From positions 62,001 to 126,000 of the forward strand of contig NZ_LVYD01000102.1 in NCBI RefSeq assembly GCF_002077945.1: a stretch of DNA of 64,000 bases. The letters run 5' to 3'. This document shows positions 9,747 to 18,055 of the stretch, one piece after another. Below the pieces are notes generated by a model. The model was not told where the DNA came from and did no database searches. It saw nothing but the letters and a program-made list of their open reading frames with translations. The position numbers and the translations under genes were made by a program. The stretch comes from Niastella vici (GTDB lineage Bacteria > Bacteroidota > Bacteroidia > Chitinophagales > Chitinophagaceae). Every line of letters begins with the position of its first letter. Position 1 is the first letter of the stretch.

Positions 9747-9862
9747 CGATTGCTGATTTTGAGATTTAGTGATTTTGTGATTTTCTTTTTGCAGTCTCAT
9801 AATTGATCTTAAGCCTCATTATTCTAAACCTCAAAATCCCGCAATCGAAAAATCTCAAAATA
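9747..9862. repeat. imperfect palindrome of the GATTT/AAATC family, copy 1
   Basis: The left arm is built of GATTTTGAGATTT-type microrepeats and the right arm of their complements (CCTCAAAATCCCGC and AAATCTCAAAAT). It is bracketed by CGATTGC (9747-9753) and GCAATCG (9841-9847). Related copies lie at 24281-24368 and 30168-30274. The right part overlaps the 3' end of the PKD-protein gene, whose stop is at 9855. Confidence 0.7.
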
Positions 9863-10898
9863 TTCCGAGGAACCCTTGTTTCATCTTAAGGCTTACATTT
9901 AAACCAATTAAACAGTTGGTTTCGCTGCTTTTTATTTGCTGTACGTTCAGTTGTCTTATCTTTTTATCATTTTTTATAGAGCTGAGCTTATTACAGAACT
10001 GGGTGAAGGTGACCTCGGTCCCGTTCAGGCTTACCGGTATGTTCAGGTTATTACAGAAATAAGGCGCGAAGCTTTCTGCATTCAGATAATTGTTCACCAC
10101 CCCGCGCAGTTTGGTTTCCAACTCCTGTTTGCCGATGGTTACGCCCTGGGGTTTTGGCGGCTCCACTATAGCAGGCTGTGGATGGTTCTGCTCTTCGAGC
10201 GGTGGTGTTTGTGGTTTTGCCGGCACTACGATAAACGCGGGTTGCTGACGGGCCGGGCGGGTATTTGAACGGGAAGGTGCAATGGTTTTATCGTTCACAT
10301 ATACTTTGCAAACACCCAGTTGTTTGGGATCGTTGTTCAATACCAGTGAAATGGTCTTTAAGCCGGGTGTTTTGTAGGTGTAGCTGGCGGTAGAGGATGT
10401 AGCATCAATAACAGCCGTTTCGCCAAAACGCCATTCCCAGCTATGCGCTCCGGCGGTGGTGTCCTGAAACGTGACAGCCTTGCCTACCTCGGCTACCTGG
10501 GGGCAAACAAACCTTGGCATCAGCAGCGGGTTCTCTATTTTGGGCGCCCTGGTTATATAAATGGTTTTATATTCGGTGCAGTTGCCATTCACCATTAATG
10601 ACACCGTATATTCTCCCGGCAGGTTATAGGCATGTACAACGGTGCTGATATTGGTCTGGCTGCTTTCATTATCGCCAAAGTCCCATTCAAACTCTTTTGC
10701 ATACAGCGCATCGGTTTCAAAGTGAATGGGTTCATCGGTGCGAAAGAAATTCGCCTTTGCCTTTATATGGAAATCGAAACAATGTTCGTAGTTCTTGTAT
10801 TTAAAGCCGGTGATCACCAAACCCAGCAGGGCTGTAATGATCATGGCGAGAATGACCTTTTCGTCGAGATAAGCCGGCTGTATTTTTTTATTTTCCAT
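9855..10898 (-). CDS. PKD-domain membrane protein of the T6SS (probable TssP)
   Basis: A 347-residue protein with one N-terminal membrane segment (about residues 14-32, VILAMIITALLGLVITGF). Two PKD-like beta domains follow. The first contains 'FEWDFGDNESS' (about residues 68-80) and the second 'SWEWRFGETAV' (about 158-168). Then comes a proline-rich linker (about 215-250) and a small C-terminal domain. The topology places the PKD domains in the periplasm. Subtype-iii systems replace TssJLM with TssN/O/P/Q/R, and a single-span protein here fits TssP. The exact letter is inference, since TssP was assigned by architecture and position only. Confidence 0.7.
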   Translation of the reverse strand: MENKKIQPAYLDEKVILAMIITALLGLVITGFKYKNYEHCFDFHIKAKANFFRTDEPIHFETDALYAKEFEWDFGDNESSQTNISTVVHAYNLPGEYTVSLMVNGNCTEYKTIYITRAPKIENPLLMPRFVCPQVAEVGKAVTFQDTTAGAHSWEWRFGETAVIDATSSTASYTYKTPGLKTISLVLNNDPKQLGVCKVYVNDKTIAPSRSNTRPARQQPAFIVVPAKPQTPPLEEQNHPQPAIVEPPKPQGVTIGKQELETKLRGVVNNYLNAESFAPYFCNNLNIPVSLNGTEVTFTQFCNKLSSIKNDKKIRQLNVQQIKSSETNCLIGLNVSLKMKQGFLGIF

Positions 10899-10903
10899 AA
10901 TTT

Positions 10904-10911
10904 TACTTTTG
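10904..10911 (+). promoter_or_regulatory. candidate -7 box for the NlpC/P60 gene
   Basis: TACTTTTG is a perfect match to the Bacteroidota -7 consensus TAnnTTTG and lies about 77 bases before the ATG at 10988. No TTG sits at the ideal 19-base distance upstream, so this is a half-supported promoter. Confidence 0.4.
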
Positions 10912-10987
10912 CATTCGCGTTAAGATGGCTGTTAAGGCAACCTGAAATAAATTGAGTGCGTTATTGCAAACCGTATTTCTGATAGCT

Positions 10988-11662
10988 ATGAAACGATCTT
11001 TTTTTTTAACATACCGTTCTTTTAGTGCTGTTTCGGTGTTTACCGGCAGCTTTTGTTTATTAATTTCCCTGGCTTCCTGCTCCGGTTCCCGCAAAACTGC
11101 CAACCAGTACCAGACCATGGTGGTGAAGCCGGTTGATCCTAATGCGACAGTGGCCAATACCAGTGCCGAAAGACGCACTATTACCAAATATGCGGCTTAC
11201 CTGAAAATTGATCCGGATAGCCTTACGAACGTTACGCTCTACACTTTCATTGACAAGTGGATGAAAACACCGTACAAATACGGCGGCATTGATGAAAATG
11301 GGATCGACTGCTCGGGTTTTATTCAACGCCTGCTTAATGATGTGTACAATATTCAGGTTCCCCGCACTTCGGCGCAACAGTTCTTTACAAAAAATGTGGA
11401 GCCTTTTCATGATAACAGTTATTTTTCTGAAGGTGACCTTGTTTTCTTCTGTACGGTTCCCGGTAATCCTATTTCACATGTTGGCATGTATTTGCGTAAC
11501 CGGTATTTTATCAACGCTTCTACTTCCAGTGGCGTTAGCCTCGCCAGCCTCGATGATCCTTACTGGAAAAAACGGTTTGTTGCTGCGGGCCGCGTGAAGA
11601 TCAGCAAGCCAATGTCAACGGGTAGTAAACAAAGTCAATCAACAAAACCTGCCCGACAATAG
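10988..11662 (+). CDS. NlpC/P60 lipoprotein endopeptidase embedded in the T6SS locus
   Basis: A 224-residue lipoprotein when started at the ATG at 10988. An upstream in-frame ATG at 10952 would put extra residues before the signal peptide. The signal peptide ends in the lipobox LASC (Cys31). The NlpC/P60 domain has the catalytic Cys108 in GIDCSG and His164 in ISHVG. The third polar residue is probably Asn176, where His is more common. Such enzymes cut stem peptides of peptidoglycan. It is the only gene in the cluster on the plus strand, divergent from the PKD gene (90-base gap) and convergent with tssO. It may open the wall for the T6SS or be an unrelated cell-wall enzyme. Confidence 0.9.
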   Translation: MKRSFFLTYRSFSAVSVFTGSFCLLISLASCSGSRKTANQYQTMVVKPVDPNATVANTSAERRTITKYAAYLKIDPDSLTNVTLYTFIDKWMKTPYKYGGIDENGIDCSGFIQRLLNDVYNIQVPRTSAQQFFTKNVEPFHDNSYFSEGDLVFFCTVPGNPISHVGMYLRNRYFINASTSSGVSLASLDDPYWKKRFVAAGRVKISKPMSTGSKQSQSTKPARQ

Positions 11663-11675
11663 CGAGCTCTTCTTA

Positions 11676-11699
11676 CTCCCCCTTTAGGGGGCTGGGGGG
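11676..11699. terminator. convergent hairpin between nlpC and tssO
   Basis: CCCCC-TTTA-GGGGG (11678-11691), followed by more G-rich sequence, sits exactly between the convergent stops of the NlpC/P60 gene (11662) and tssO (11701). It would act as a shared terminator, though there is no long T-run. This motif type is common between Bacteroidota genes. Confidence 0.45.
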
Positions 11700-11700
11700 A

Positions 11701-12222
11701 TTAAAATCCGGCGGCATTGCTCGCTCTTCTTAACAGGTCAATATCCCGGCGGGCCTGGTCCAGATCACGCTGCGTTTGCTCGTATTTTCCTTTATAATCT
11801 TCCAGTTGCTTTGGCAGGTCGCCCATGCTCACCACTTTGTTGGTAGCATCCTGGTAGCGCAGGTACAGGTCGAGCACATTCTTGTTCATGCGACTGTACA
11901 TGCTGCTGTCTTTGTATTGCAGATCGGTAAGCTCGCGCAATTTGGCCGCTATCTGCTGGTTCAGGTACATGCTGTTTACGCCCGGTTGTTTCAGGGAGTC
12001 TATCAGCACTTTGGCCTGGTCCATACTGCTTACAAATTTTTCCTGGGCAACACTCTGGTTGCGGTAGCGCGTTACCTGTTCGCGCAATACATCGTTCTCT
12101 TTAAAAGGAATGCGCATGTCGAAATAGATGGCCCCTACAATGAGCCAGACGGAGATAATGAAAAAGAACAAAAACTTTAAAAATGCACGATTCCGTTCCT
12201 TGTGGTTTAATACGCTGGGCAT
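11701..12222 (-). CDS. tssO: T6SS protein TssO
   Basis: A 173-residue protein with a short cytoplasmic N-terminus, one membrane segment at about residues 13-34 (KFLFFFIISVWLIVGAIYF) and a long helical, coiled-coil periplasmic part to the end. This topology, length and position beside tssK and tssN match TssO, a subtype-iii membrane-complex component. Coiled-coil character is strongest from residue 135 onward. It lies 33 bases downstream of tssK in the same orientation. Assignment rests on architecture and synteny. Confidence 0.8.
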   Translation of the reverse strand: MPSVLNHKERNRAFLKFLFFFIISVWLIVGAIYFDMRIPFKENDVLREQVTRYRNQSVAQEKFVSSMDQAKVLIDSLKQPGVNSMYLNQQIAAKLRELTDLQYKDSSMYSRMNKNVLDLYLRYQDATNKVVSMGDLPKQLEDYKGKYEQTQRDLDQARRDIDLLRRASNAAGF

Positions 12223-12255
12223 TTTTTATTAGTTTATTGATAATGGTTCTGAAAA

Positions 12256-13437
12256 TTAATCTGCGAGAAAACTTCTTCTTTTTTTTACCGGCGCTGTTTC
12301 GGTTTGCGGTACCAGCACCTGTTCTTTTACAAAAATGCCGGTCTCTTTTTTCTTACCAATGTATTCAAGGCGCGACAGGCTGCTGAACAGGGCTGAAATG
12401 ATCTGGGTGAATCGCAATACTTTTTCAAGCGCATCATTTATATCGAGGTGATTGTACTGGTAACTGCAAAGCGTGGTGATGGCTGTTTCCAGTTCGCCCT
12501 GGCTTACGCCGCACCATTCGGTGCAATAGCTGATCAGTTCGTCTTTGCTGGTGCCGGTATAAAAATCAAGGGTGTTCTTGATGAGCCGGGCCATACCAGT
12601 TACCGCCGTGATCATAAATACCGGTGGCTGATAGATGTATGATAATCTGAAATTAGTGAACTCCGTTGCCGTGAACAGGCTCAGGTTCTCACATATTTTG
12701 TGAATGGCATTAGCCAGTTCATTATCCTGTTTTTTCTGCAATATCTTTTGAATGATCTGCAGGGCATACAGTTCCATTTGGCCGAAGAATTGTTCCAGCC
12801 CGGCATGCACTTCCAGCAATTCATAATGGCTGTTTACGGCCGTGCAGGGCGGAATGTAATTGTCGACCAGGCGAACCACCTGATCTTCCACAACCACCTT
12901 CCCTACCGGTACCTGGAATTCTCCCAACGAAATGGCGCTGGTTTCCTGGGCAGATAATAAAGTGAGGTGATATGCCGGCATGGTAAAAGGCATGCGGGGT
13001 GGTGTTTCTTTGGGATCGGCAATACCAAATGGTACGCGTTCATATGGATCGATGCTCAGGATCACATAATAAAAAGCAGAACGGTCTTTCAGCTCGCTGA
13101 ATGGTACCTGCAACCCCGGAATGGCGGCCGATAGTTGCTGGCCGGTAAGTGAAGTGTCAGTATCAAATTCCATCACATAACCGCCGCGCGATATAGCCCG
13201 GCAGCGTTGTATACGCAGGTGCACGGATTGCTCATTGTCGAGCGATAAAAATAATTTGGCCGAAGTATGGTGCCGGTCGAACACCGGAAGCAGGCCATAA
13301 TTGTGCTCATTCAAAAAACTGCTTACGGTGTGCGCCTGCCGGTAAGTGAACGCATTGTCCTGCGCAATAAAATGCGTTTTGTTGATCTTCATCCCATCTA
13401 CCCAGTTTACCGGTAAGTATTCACGTGTTGACTGCAT
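12256..13437 (-). CDS. tssK: T6SS baseplate protein TssK
   Basis: A 393-residue protein, somewhat shorter than proteobacterial TssK (~445). The N-terminal motif 'VNWVDGMKINKTHF' corresponds to the shell-domain start 'v.W.eGm.l.pqHf' of the TssK family. Next comes a beta-rich region and then helices at about residues 215-350. TssK trimers link the baseplate wedge (TssE/F/G) to the membrane complex, here TssN/O/P rather than TssL/M. The ATG at 13437 is followed by the conserved motif at the usual distance. Confidence 0.9.
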   Translation of the reverse strand: MQSTREYLPVNWVDGMKINKTHFIAQDNAFTYRQAHTVSSFLNEHNYGLLPVFDRHHTSAKLFLSLDNEQSVHLRIQRCRAISRGGYVMEFDTDTSLTGQQLSAAIPGLQVPFSELKDRSAFYYVILSIDPYERVPFGIADPKETPPRMPFTMPAYHLTLLSAQETSAISLGEFQVPVGKVVVEDQVVRLVDNYIPPCTAVNSHYELLEVHAGLEQFFGQMELYALQIIQKILQKKQDNELANAIHKICENLSLFTATEFTNFRLSYIYQPPVFMITAVTGMARLIKNTLDFYTGTSKDELISYCTEWCGVSQGELETAITTLCSYQYNHLDINDALEKVLRFTQIISALFSSLSRLEYIGKKKETGIFVKEQVLVPQTETAPVKKRRSFLAD

Positions 13438-13467
13438 GCTTAAATAAGTTTAGTTAGTTCAAAATCC

Positions 13468-14337
13468 TCAATTTTCTATAATGCGGCTGCATACAATGAC
13501 ATCATTTTCCCTGATGCGGTTCAGGTAAATGGTTTTGTCTGCATCCATGTAAGTGGTCAAAATGGTATACCATCTGGGCTTTTTGTAAAACATCCAGCCA
13601 TGTGGTTTGCCGGTACCATTTGAAAACAGGATCTGGCCCTGCGGATGGCGTTCATTGTAATCGTTTATGAAATAATAGAACAGCTCGCCCAACTCCATAT
13701 CTACCGGCGCTTTGGCCCTGAAATTGGTGAAATAGGTTTCCTGCCCGTTCTTCTGAAATTCAAAACTGATGAGCAGCATATTTTTCAGTTTGCTTTCTTC
13801 GGGGTCTTCCATGGGCTCATGCACCGGATAATACCATTGGTTCAATACCTTGTGTGGGATGGCCAGTGCCGATAGAAATGTATGCCATACAAACAACGGG
13901 ATAATAAAGAAAAGCGTCGAGAACATCATGGAGATCTCCAATCCTTCCCGGTTTACCCAGCGGTATGCGAGCATAAAACAAATAGCGCCGGCTAATAGTA
14001 TTATCAGGGTAAATATCAGGTTGGGCCAGAATACCTGTTTCTCTTTGCCCCAATCCATTTTCCGTTGCATCATATAAATATGCAATCCGCCATACAGCAG
14101 GAACAAAACCTGGAAGAAAATGAAATACCTGTTGTAGTTTGAAAAGATACCAATTGCAATGAATAAACCGGTCAATGCAAATACGGCAACGGAAATCAAC
14201 AGATACCAGATAGCTTTTTTGCTGAATGGTTTAAAGCTGTTACGAATTTTCTGGGCAACCAGCCCCATGATCGCCGAAAAGCTGATCAGGCTAATTCCCA
14301 GGTAAAGTAACAGTCTGTTAAGTTCGGGTGTAAGCAT
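13468..14337 (-). CDS. tssN: T6SS inner-membrane protein TssN
   Basis: A 289-residue protein with five hydrophobic segments at about residues 8-27, 42-66, 70-90, 105-127 and 138-160. A cytoplasmic domain of about 120 residues follows (starting near 'LNQWYYPVHEP'). TssN is specific to the subtype-iii systems of Bacteroidota and part of the envelope complex that stands in for TssJLM. Length, topology and position between tssK and tssG agree. It is transcribed with its neighbours. Confidence 0.85.
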   Translation of the reverse strand: MLTPELNRLLLYLGISLISFSAIMGLVAQKIRNSFKPFSKKAIWYLLISVAVFALTGLFIAIGIFSNYNRYFIFFQVLFLLYGGLHIYMMQRKMDWGKEKQVFWPNLIFTLIILLAGAICFMLAYRWVNREGLEISMMFSTLFFIIPLFVWHTFLSALAIPHKVLNQWYYPVHEPMEDPEESKLKNMLLISFEFQKNGQETYFTNFRAKAPVDMELGELFYYFINDYNERHPQGQILFSNGTGKPHGWMFYKKPRWYTILTTYMDADKTIYLNRIRENDVIVCSRIIEN

Positions 14338-14355
14338 AAGGTGATAATTTGCTAA

Positions 14356-14370
14356 TCCCGCAGAGCGGGA
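14356..14370. repeat. short perfect hairpin between tssG and tssN
   Basis: TCCCGC-AGA-GCGGGA forms a 6-base stem in the 85-base gap between tssG and tssN. It lacks a T-run. It may mark an operon subdivision or be a remnant of a dispersed repeat. Confidence 0.5.
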
Positions 14371-14422
14371 CAGGTTGTGCTAAAATTCTATAGGAAAACA
14401 GTTTACTTATTTTTATTACTTG

Positions 14423-15361
14423 CTATATAACCGCGTAACCCAGTATGGGGCTTTCGTCGGCATCGAGCTCAACCAATGACTTTGTACGGTCTACTTCCAC
14501 ATTTATAATGATATCTGCTTCTGCCGGTGCGAAATAATTATTGAACACCTGTAATAGCAGGTCATTGTCGCCACCCACACAATAATCAGCGGGTTTGGAA
14601 TTTTGCAATGGCCCTATGGTATATTCCAGACAGGGATAATCTTCTGTAAATGTTTGTCCGCATACCATATCATTACCCAATTCGCCCATGCCCAGGCCGC
14701 CGGCATTGCCAGGCGCTATAAGATCACCGGGTGCAACCAATGCAATGGTTACTTTTTCCTGTAACAAAATTTCAAGGCAGGTTTGCATAAGACCGGGATC
14801 ACCGGCAATGGCATGTGCATAGGGTAAGATCAATACCAGCAACATGGCCGAAGTGCGGTTCAGCGCTTCCGGAAATTCCCAGAAGGAAAAAAAGTAATCA
14901 TTCAGTAAGCCGCTGTCCATACCCGCCAGTAAATTTTCTTCTTCCTGTTCCAACAATACCCGCTGCCTGAAAAAACTATTTTCTATTGGTTGAAAGAACT
15001 TTCTGGCTTCCAGCTCTTTTTTTCGATCGACCCGGCTTTGTGCGGCCATATCGGCGGCGGTGTTGCTCAATCGGGCACCATTAACCGGTTGGTGAAACAA
15101 TCCTTCGGGCACCAGGTCGTATAGGCCGGAGCGTGATAACCGTAACTGTAATAACTGGTGCAGGCGCGAGTCATCGATTTTGTCAATAGCGTACAGATCG
15201 GGGCGGTATTCCCGGTAAAAACGGCCATCATTCAGCACTACAAAATCATCAGCAAGCACATGGTGACGTAATGCCTGGTTGGCCAGCGCTTCTGCTTTTA
15301 TATCGTACAGATTGGCCGATAGTTCCTGAAAGAATTTCTCTATGGTGTCGTGTCGCGTCAT
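14423..15361 (-). CDS. tssG: T6SS baseplate protein TssG
   Basis: A 312-residue protein 14 bases downstream of tssF, the classic TssF-TssG order. The segment 'LSRSGLYDLVPEGLFHQP' (about residues 75-92) matches the 'GLYdLlpeglfhqp' region by which Bacteroidota TssG is recognised. TssG joins two TssF and one TssE to make a baseplate wedge that nucleates sheath assembly in the cytoplasm. Similarity to proteobacterial TssG is weak outside this region. Confidence 0.82.
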   Translation of the reverse strand: MTRHDTIEKFFQELSANLYDIKAEALANQALRHHVLADDFVVLNDGRFYREYRPDLYAIDKIDDSRLHQLLQLRLSRSGLYDLVPEGLFHQPVNGARLSNTAADMAAQSRVDRKKELEARKFFQPIENSFFRQRVLLEQEEENLLAGMDSGLLNDYFFSFWEFPEALNRTSAMLLVLILPYAHAIAGDPGLMQTCLEILLQEKVTIALVAPGDLIAPGNAGGLGMGELGNDMVCGQTFTEDYPCLEYTIGPLQNSKPADYCVGGDNDLLLQVFNNYFAPAEADIIINVEVDRTKSLVELDADESPILGYAVI

Positions 15362-15375
15362 AATGGTGGATCTGT

Positions 15376-17241
15376 TTAACCCTCCTGTTCAATAAATACC
15401 CTGAACGGTGTTAGTGCTGCCGATTTATCGGCCAGTTTCAGTACCAGGCTTTCTTTCCAGTACTGGAGCTGGTTTTTTTCCTGGGCGTCCATATAATCTT
15501 TCCGGTTCAGGGTAATGGTAACGTCAATGGTACGGGTAAAGCCCTGTGATAACTCGCGGGGCACCATCACGCCTTTTTTAACTGTTACCTGTTGTGCGAT
15601 TTTGCCCAGTTGCAGCCGGCAGAAATTTTTAATGTCTTCCATACTGATCAACCTGTCGCGAGAAAGCAGGGCCGATTTGTAGGCGGTAATGCTTTCAGCA
15701 GCGCTTAACCGGTTGCGGCCGCCTATGCTTGTAGTTACCAGGGCAGCGCCCCCTTCAAACATGGCTTCTGAATGATAGGTTTGCAGGGCGGTGCCGGCTT
15801 TTATATCGTTACCCTCATCGCCGTTGGTGCTCCAGTAGGTTACGGTAATGTTATTCAGGTCGGCATTCTTTTCCTTCCGCAATATCAGGAACGGCGTATA
15901 CTCCCGCTTTAATTCCTGCTCTATCATTTGCTGTTCCAGCTTGTAAATGATCTGTTGCAATTGCTCCAGCTCGCTGCTCAGGAAACTTCTGCCCAAAACG
16001 GAAAAAGCAGCGCCTTCATCGCTTAACAGTTGTATAATATTCTCAATGACCATGGAGGCATCGCGTTCATCGAACCGGCCTATTCCTCCCTGCCGAAGGA
16101 TCACCGTTAGTTTCTCATGTACATTTTTTTCAATTGCGCGGATGTTATAGATCCTGCCATCGTTGTCTGAGATCTCATGCAGATCAAAAAAGATCTCATT
16201 TGAATACAGGGGTACTATATTCAGGATGTCGCGCATGTGGTACAACTGCTCATGTAAAAAACCGTTCATAACCGGGAAGCAATTGGCATGGCATATAACA
16301 TCCTGCAATACTGCGCCTGAAATATTTTCCGGAAATTGAATTTTTATCCAGTGTACATTTTCTGCCCGAAGGGCGTGCAATTCTTCCTTATCAAATACCT
16401 GTAACAACTCAGCGGGCCACCCGGGATTTTCATCCAGCGCCTTGTTTTCGGGATGGCGGGCGGTGATAAATTTCGGTTTGTAATAAGCGTTCACAAACTC
16501 CCTGTACTTCCAGGATGCCGTATTTTTTTTGATGATGAGCTGTTCAATATCCAGGTGCTCGCCACTGATATTTTCAATGTTGTAACCCGGCGAAACCTGT
16601 AATTCCCTGCCACCATAAAACCAGCGCGTTTGTGGCAGGTTCTTATAAAATAATTCCTTATTCACTTCATTCCTGATCTCAAAGAAATACTGCGTATTAT
16701 GCAGGTCAATTTGATTGCCTGTAAGGCCGATCCACAACACCCGTTGCTCCAGCTCTTTTCCCGGTTGGCAGTGGGTGATCACTTCTTTTGAGATCATTTC
16801 GCGGTAACGGAACAATTGATGCCCCGTGGCCAGGTAAGTAACAGCCGCCCTGGTTGCCTGAAAATTTCCGGTAATGGCAAAATGCACATCTCTGAATCCC
16901 CTGCCGGTTGATTCATACGATACCGTTTTTTTCTGCGAGCAATAGAACTGGTCTTCAATATATAGTTGGGCAGTTCTTTCTATTGGCCGGGCATGCATAA
17001 TTGCATGGGCCGGTAATGGCCCGCATAGTACTTCGGGTGAAAGCATTTGCACCATGCGTTCGAGTAAGCGGGCGCGTGACGCATGTATTTCATTGGAGAT
17101 CTTTTCGAGTTCCAGCGCGCAGGCCGAGAACAGCACGTTCACCAGGGGATCGAAAGATGATTCTGTTTCATCTTCAGGATAGCCCCACAGCCTTGCAGCC
17201 GTTTTCATCATCCGGTTCTTTATTTGCTCCCGATTTTCCAT
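15376..17241 (-). CDS. tssF: T6SS baseplate protein TssF
   Basis: A 621-residue TssF. The N-terminus contains 'FDPLVNVLFSACALELEKI' (from about residue 29), equivalent to the family's 'D P.verLleafA.L.ari' helix. A 'MVQMLSPEVLCGPLPAHAIMHARP' type region follows it closely. The length agrees with TssF (580-630). It forms the arms of the baseplate wedge with TssG and TssE. It sits between tssE and tssG, separated by 72 and 14 bases. Confidence 0.9.
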   Translation of the reverse strand: MENREQIKNRMMKTAARLWGYPEDETESSFDPLVNVLFSACALELEKISNEIHASRARLLERMVQMLSPEVLCGPLPAHAIMHARPIERTAQLYIEDQFYCSQKKTVSYESTGRGFRDVHFAITGNFQATRAAVTYLATGHQLFRYREMISKEVITHCQPGKELEQRVLWIGLTGNQIDLHNTQYFFEIRNEVNKELFYKNLPQTRWFYGGRELQVSPGYNIENISGEHLDIEQLIIKKNTASWKYREFVNAYYKPKFITARHPENKALDENPGWPAELLQVFDKEELHALRAENVHWIKIQFPENISGAVLQDVICHANCFPVMNGFLHEQLYHMRDILNIVPLYSNEIFFDLHEISDNDGRIYNIRAIEKNVHEKLTVILRQGGIGRFDERDASMVIENIIQLLSDEGAAFSVLGRSFLSSELEQLQQIIYKLEQQMIEQELKREYTPFLILRKEKNADLNNITVTYWSTNGDEGNDIKAGTALQTYHSEAMFEGGAALVTTSIGGRNRLSAAESITAYKSALLSRDRLISMEDIKNFCRLQLGKIAQQVTVKKGVMVPRELSQGFTRTIDVTITLNRKDYMDAQEKNQLQYWKESLVLKLADKSAALTPFRVFIEQEG

Positions 17242-17313
17242 GTAATAAAATATAATGTTGCTGATTATAATATATAATCACGCTACTAAAAAATCAGCAC
17301 CTGTAAGTTTTGT

Positions 17314-17748
17314 TTAACTATATGATAACGGGCTCACGAAAAAACTGTCGCGGAAAGTAATGTCTTCGCTGGTAGCCGTGAGTCGGCCGGTTATGTTAAT
17401 GTCAAGGCGTTTTTTAACGCGCCTTTCGGCTGAGAGGGCGCCTGTTTCTTCCTGTTTTACCAATACATCAACTTTTACCCCATCCAGTCTTTTTTCGTGT
17501 TTACGGATGGCCTGCAGCAGGGATTGTTTCATCCATTCCTGTTGCCGTATGCGGGTAGTAACATTATCAAAATCATGCTCCCAGATGGAATTGCCGAAAT
17601 CGGGAGAACTTTGCATTTCTCCAAATGCAGTGGTGATGATCAGGTGCAGGTGATGGCCAACCGATTGTTTTAAATTACAACCAGGATGCTCTTTCTTTTG
17701 CATCAGCAAGCCGGGATCCAATGGTAATGTATAATACTTATGCCGCAT
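17314..17748 (-). CDS. tssE: T6SS baseplate protein TssE (gp25-like)
   Basis: A 144-residue gp25-like protein, homologous to the T4 baseplate wedge protein. It has the family's core 'SSPDFGNSIWEHDF' (about residues 51-64), in place of the EPRL motif zone, and a C-terminal beta strand pair around 'RLDINITGRL'. It is the first gene in transcription order of the whole T6SS block, so the main promoter is expected just upstream (17749-18055). No perfect TAnnTTTG box was found there. Confidence 0.88.
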   Translation of the reverse strand: MRHKYYTLPLDPGLLMQKKEHPGCNLKQSVGHHLHLIITTAFGEMQSSPDFGNSIWEHDFDNVTTRIRQQEWMKQSLLQAIRKHEKRLDGVKVDVLVKQEETGALSAERRVKKRLDINITGRLTATSEDITFRDSFFVSPLSYS

Positions 17749-18055
17749 GATCTTGAATAATTAATGTATCGGGTAACACGAGTCAACGAAACGCAACCAG
17801 TGAAGCGTGTCAAAAGGGGAATGTCTTGATCATGCTCTCAGTGCAGCAAAACGAAATTAGTACAAAAAAATATCCAATGTGTATATTTTTATTACCAATT
17901 TACGTGCCGTTTGAATAAACGGATGTTCAAATTAAAATAAAATTTTCGAAATTGGTTTAAAATTTGTTGCCAATCAGGGATTCACGTTATACACTTAATC
18001 ACTGTTAACAAAAAGATTACATATTACCCAATTACCATTATCATAACCTATCTCT
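17749..18055. promoter_or_regulatory. divergent promoter region between tssE and the Tle1-like gene
   Basis: 307 bases, strongly AT-rich from 17870 to 18050, lie between two divergent starts. It must contain the promoters of the T6SS operon and of the hydrolase gene by position. I found no perfect -7 box on either strand and no strong inverted repeat. Confidence 0.4.

Noticed and set aside
10903-11187. 94-codon minus-strand frame inside the NlpC/P60 region
   Set aside because: It is a shadow of the NlpC/P60 coding strand and has no signature of its own.
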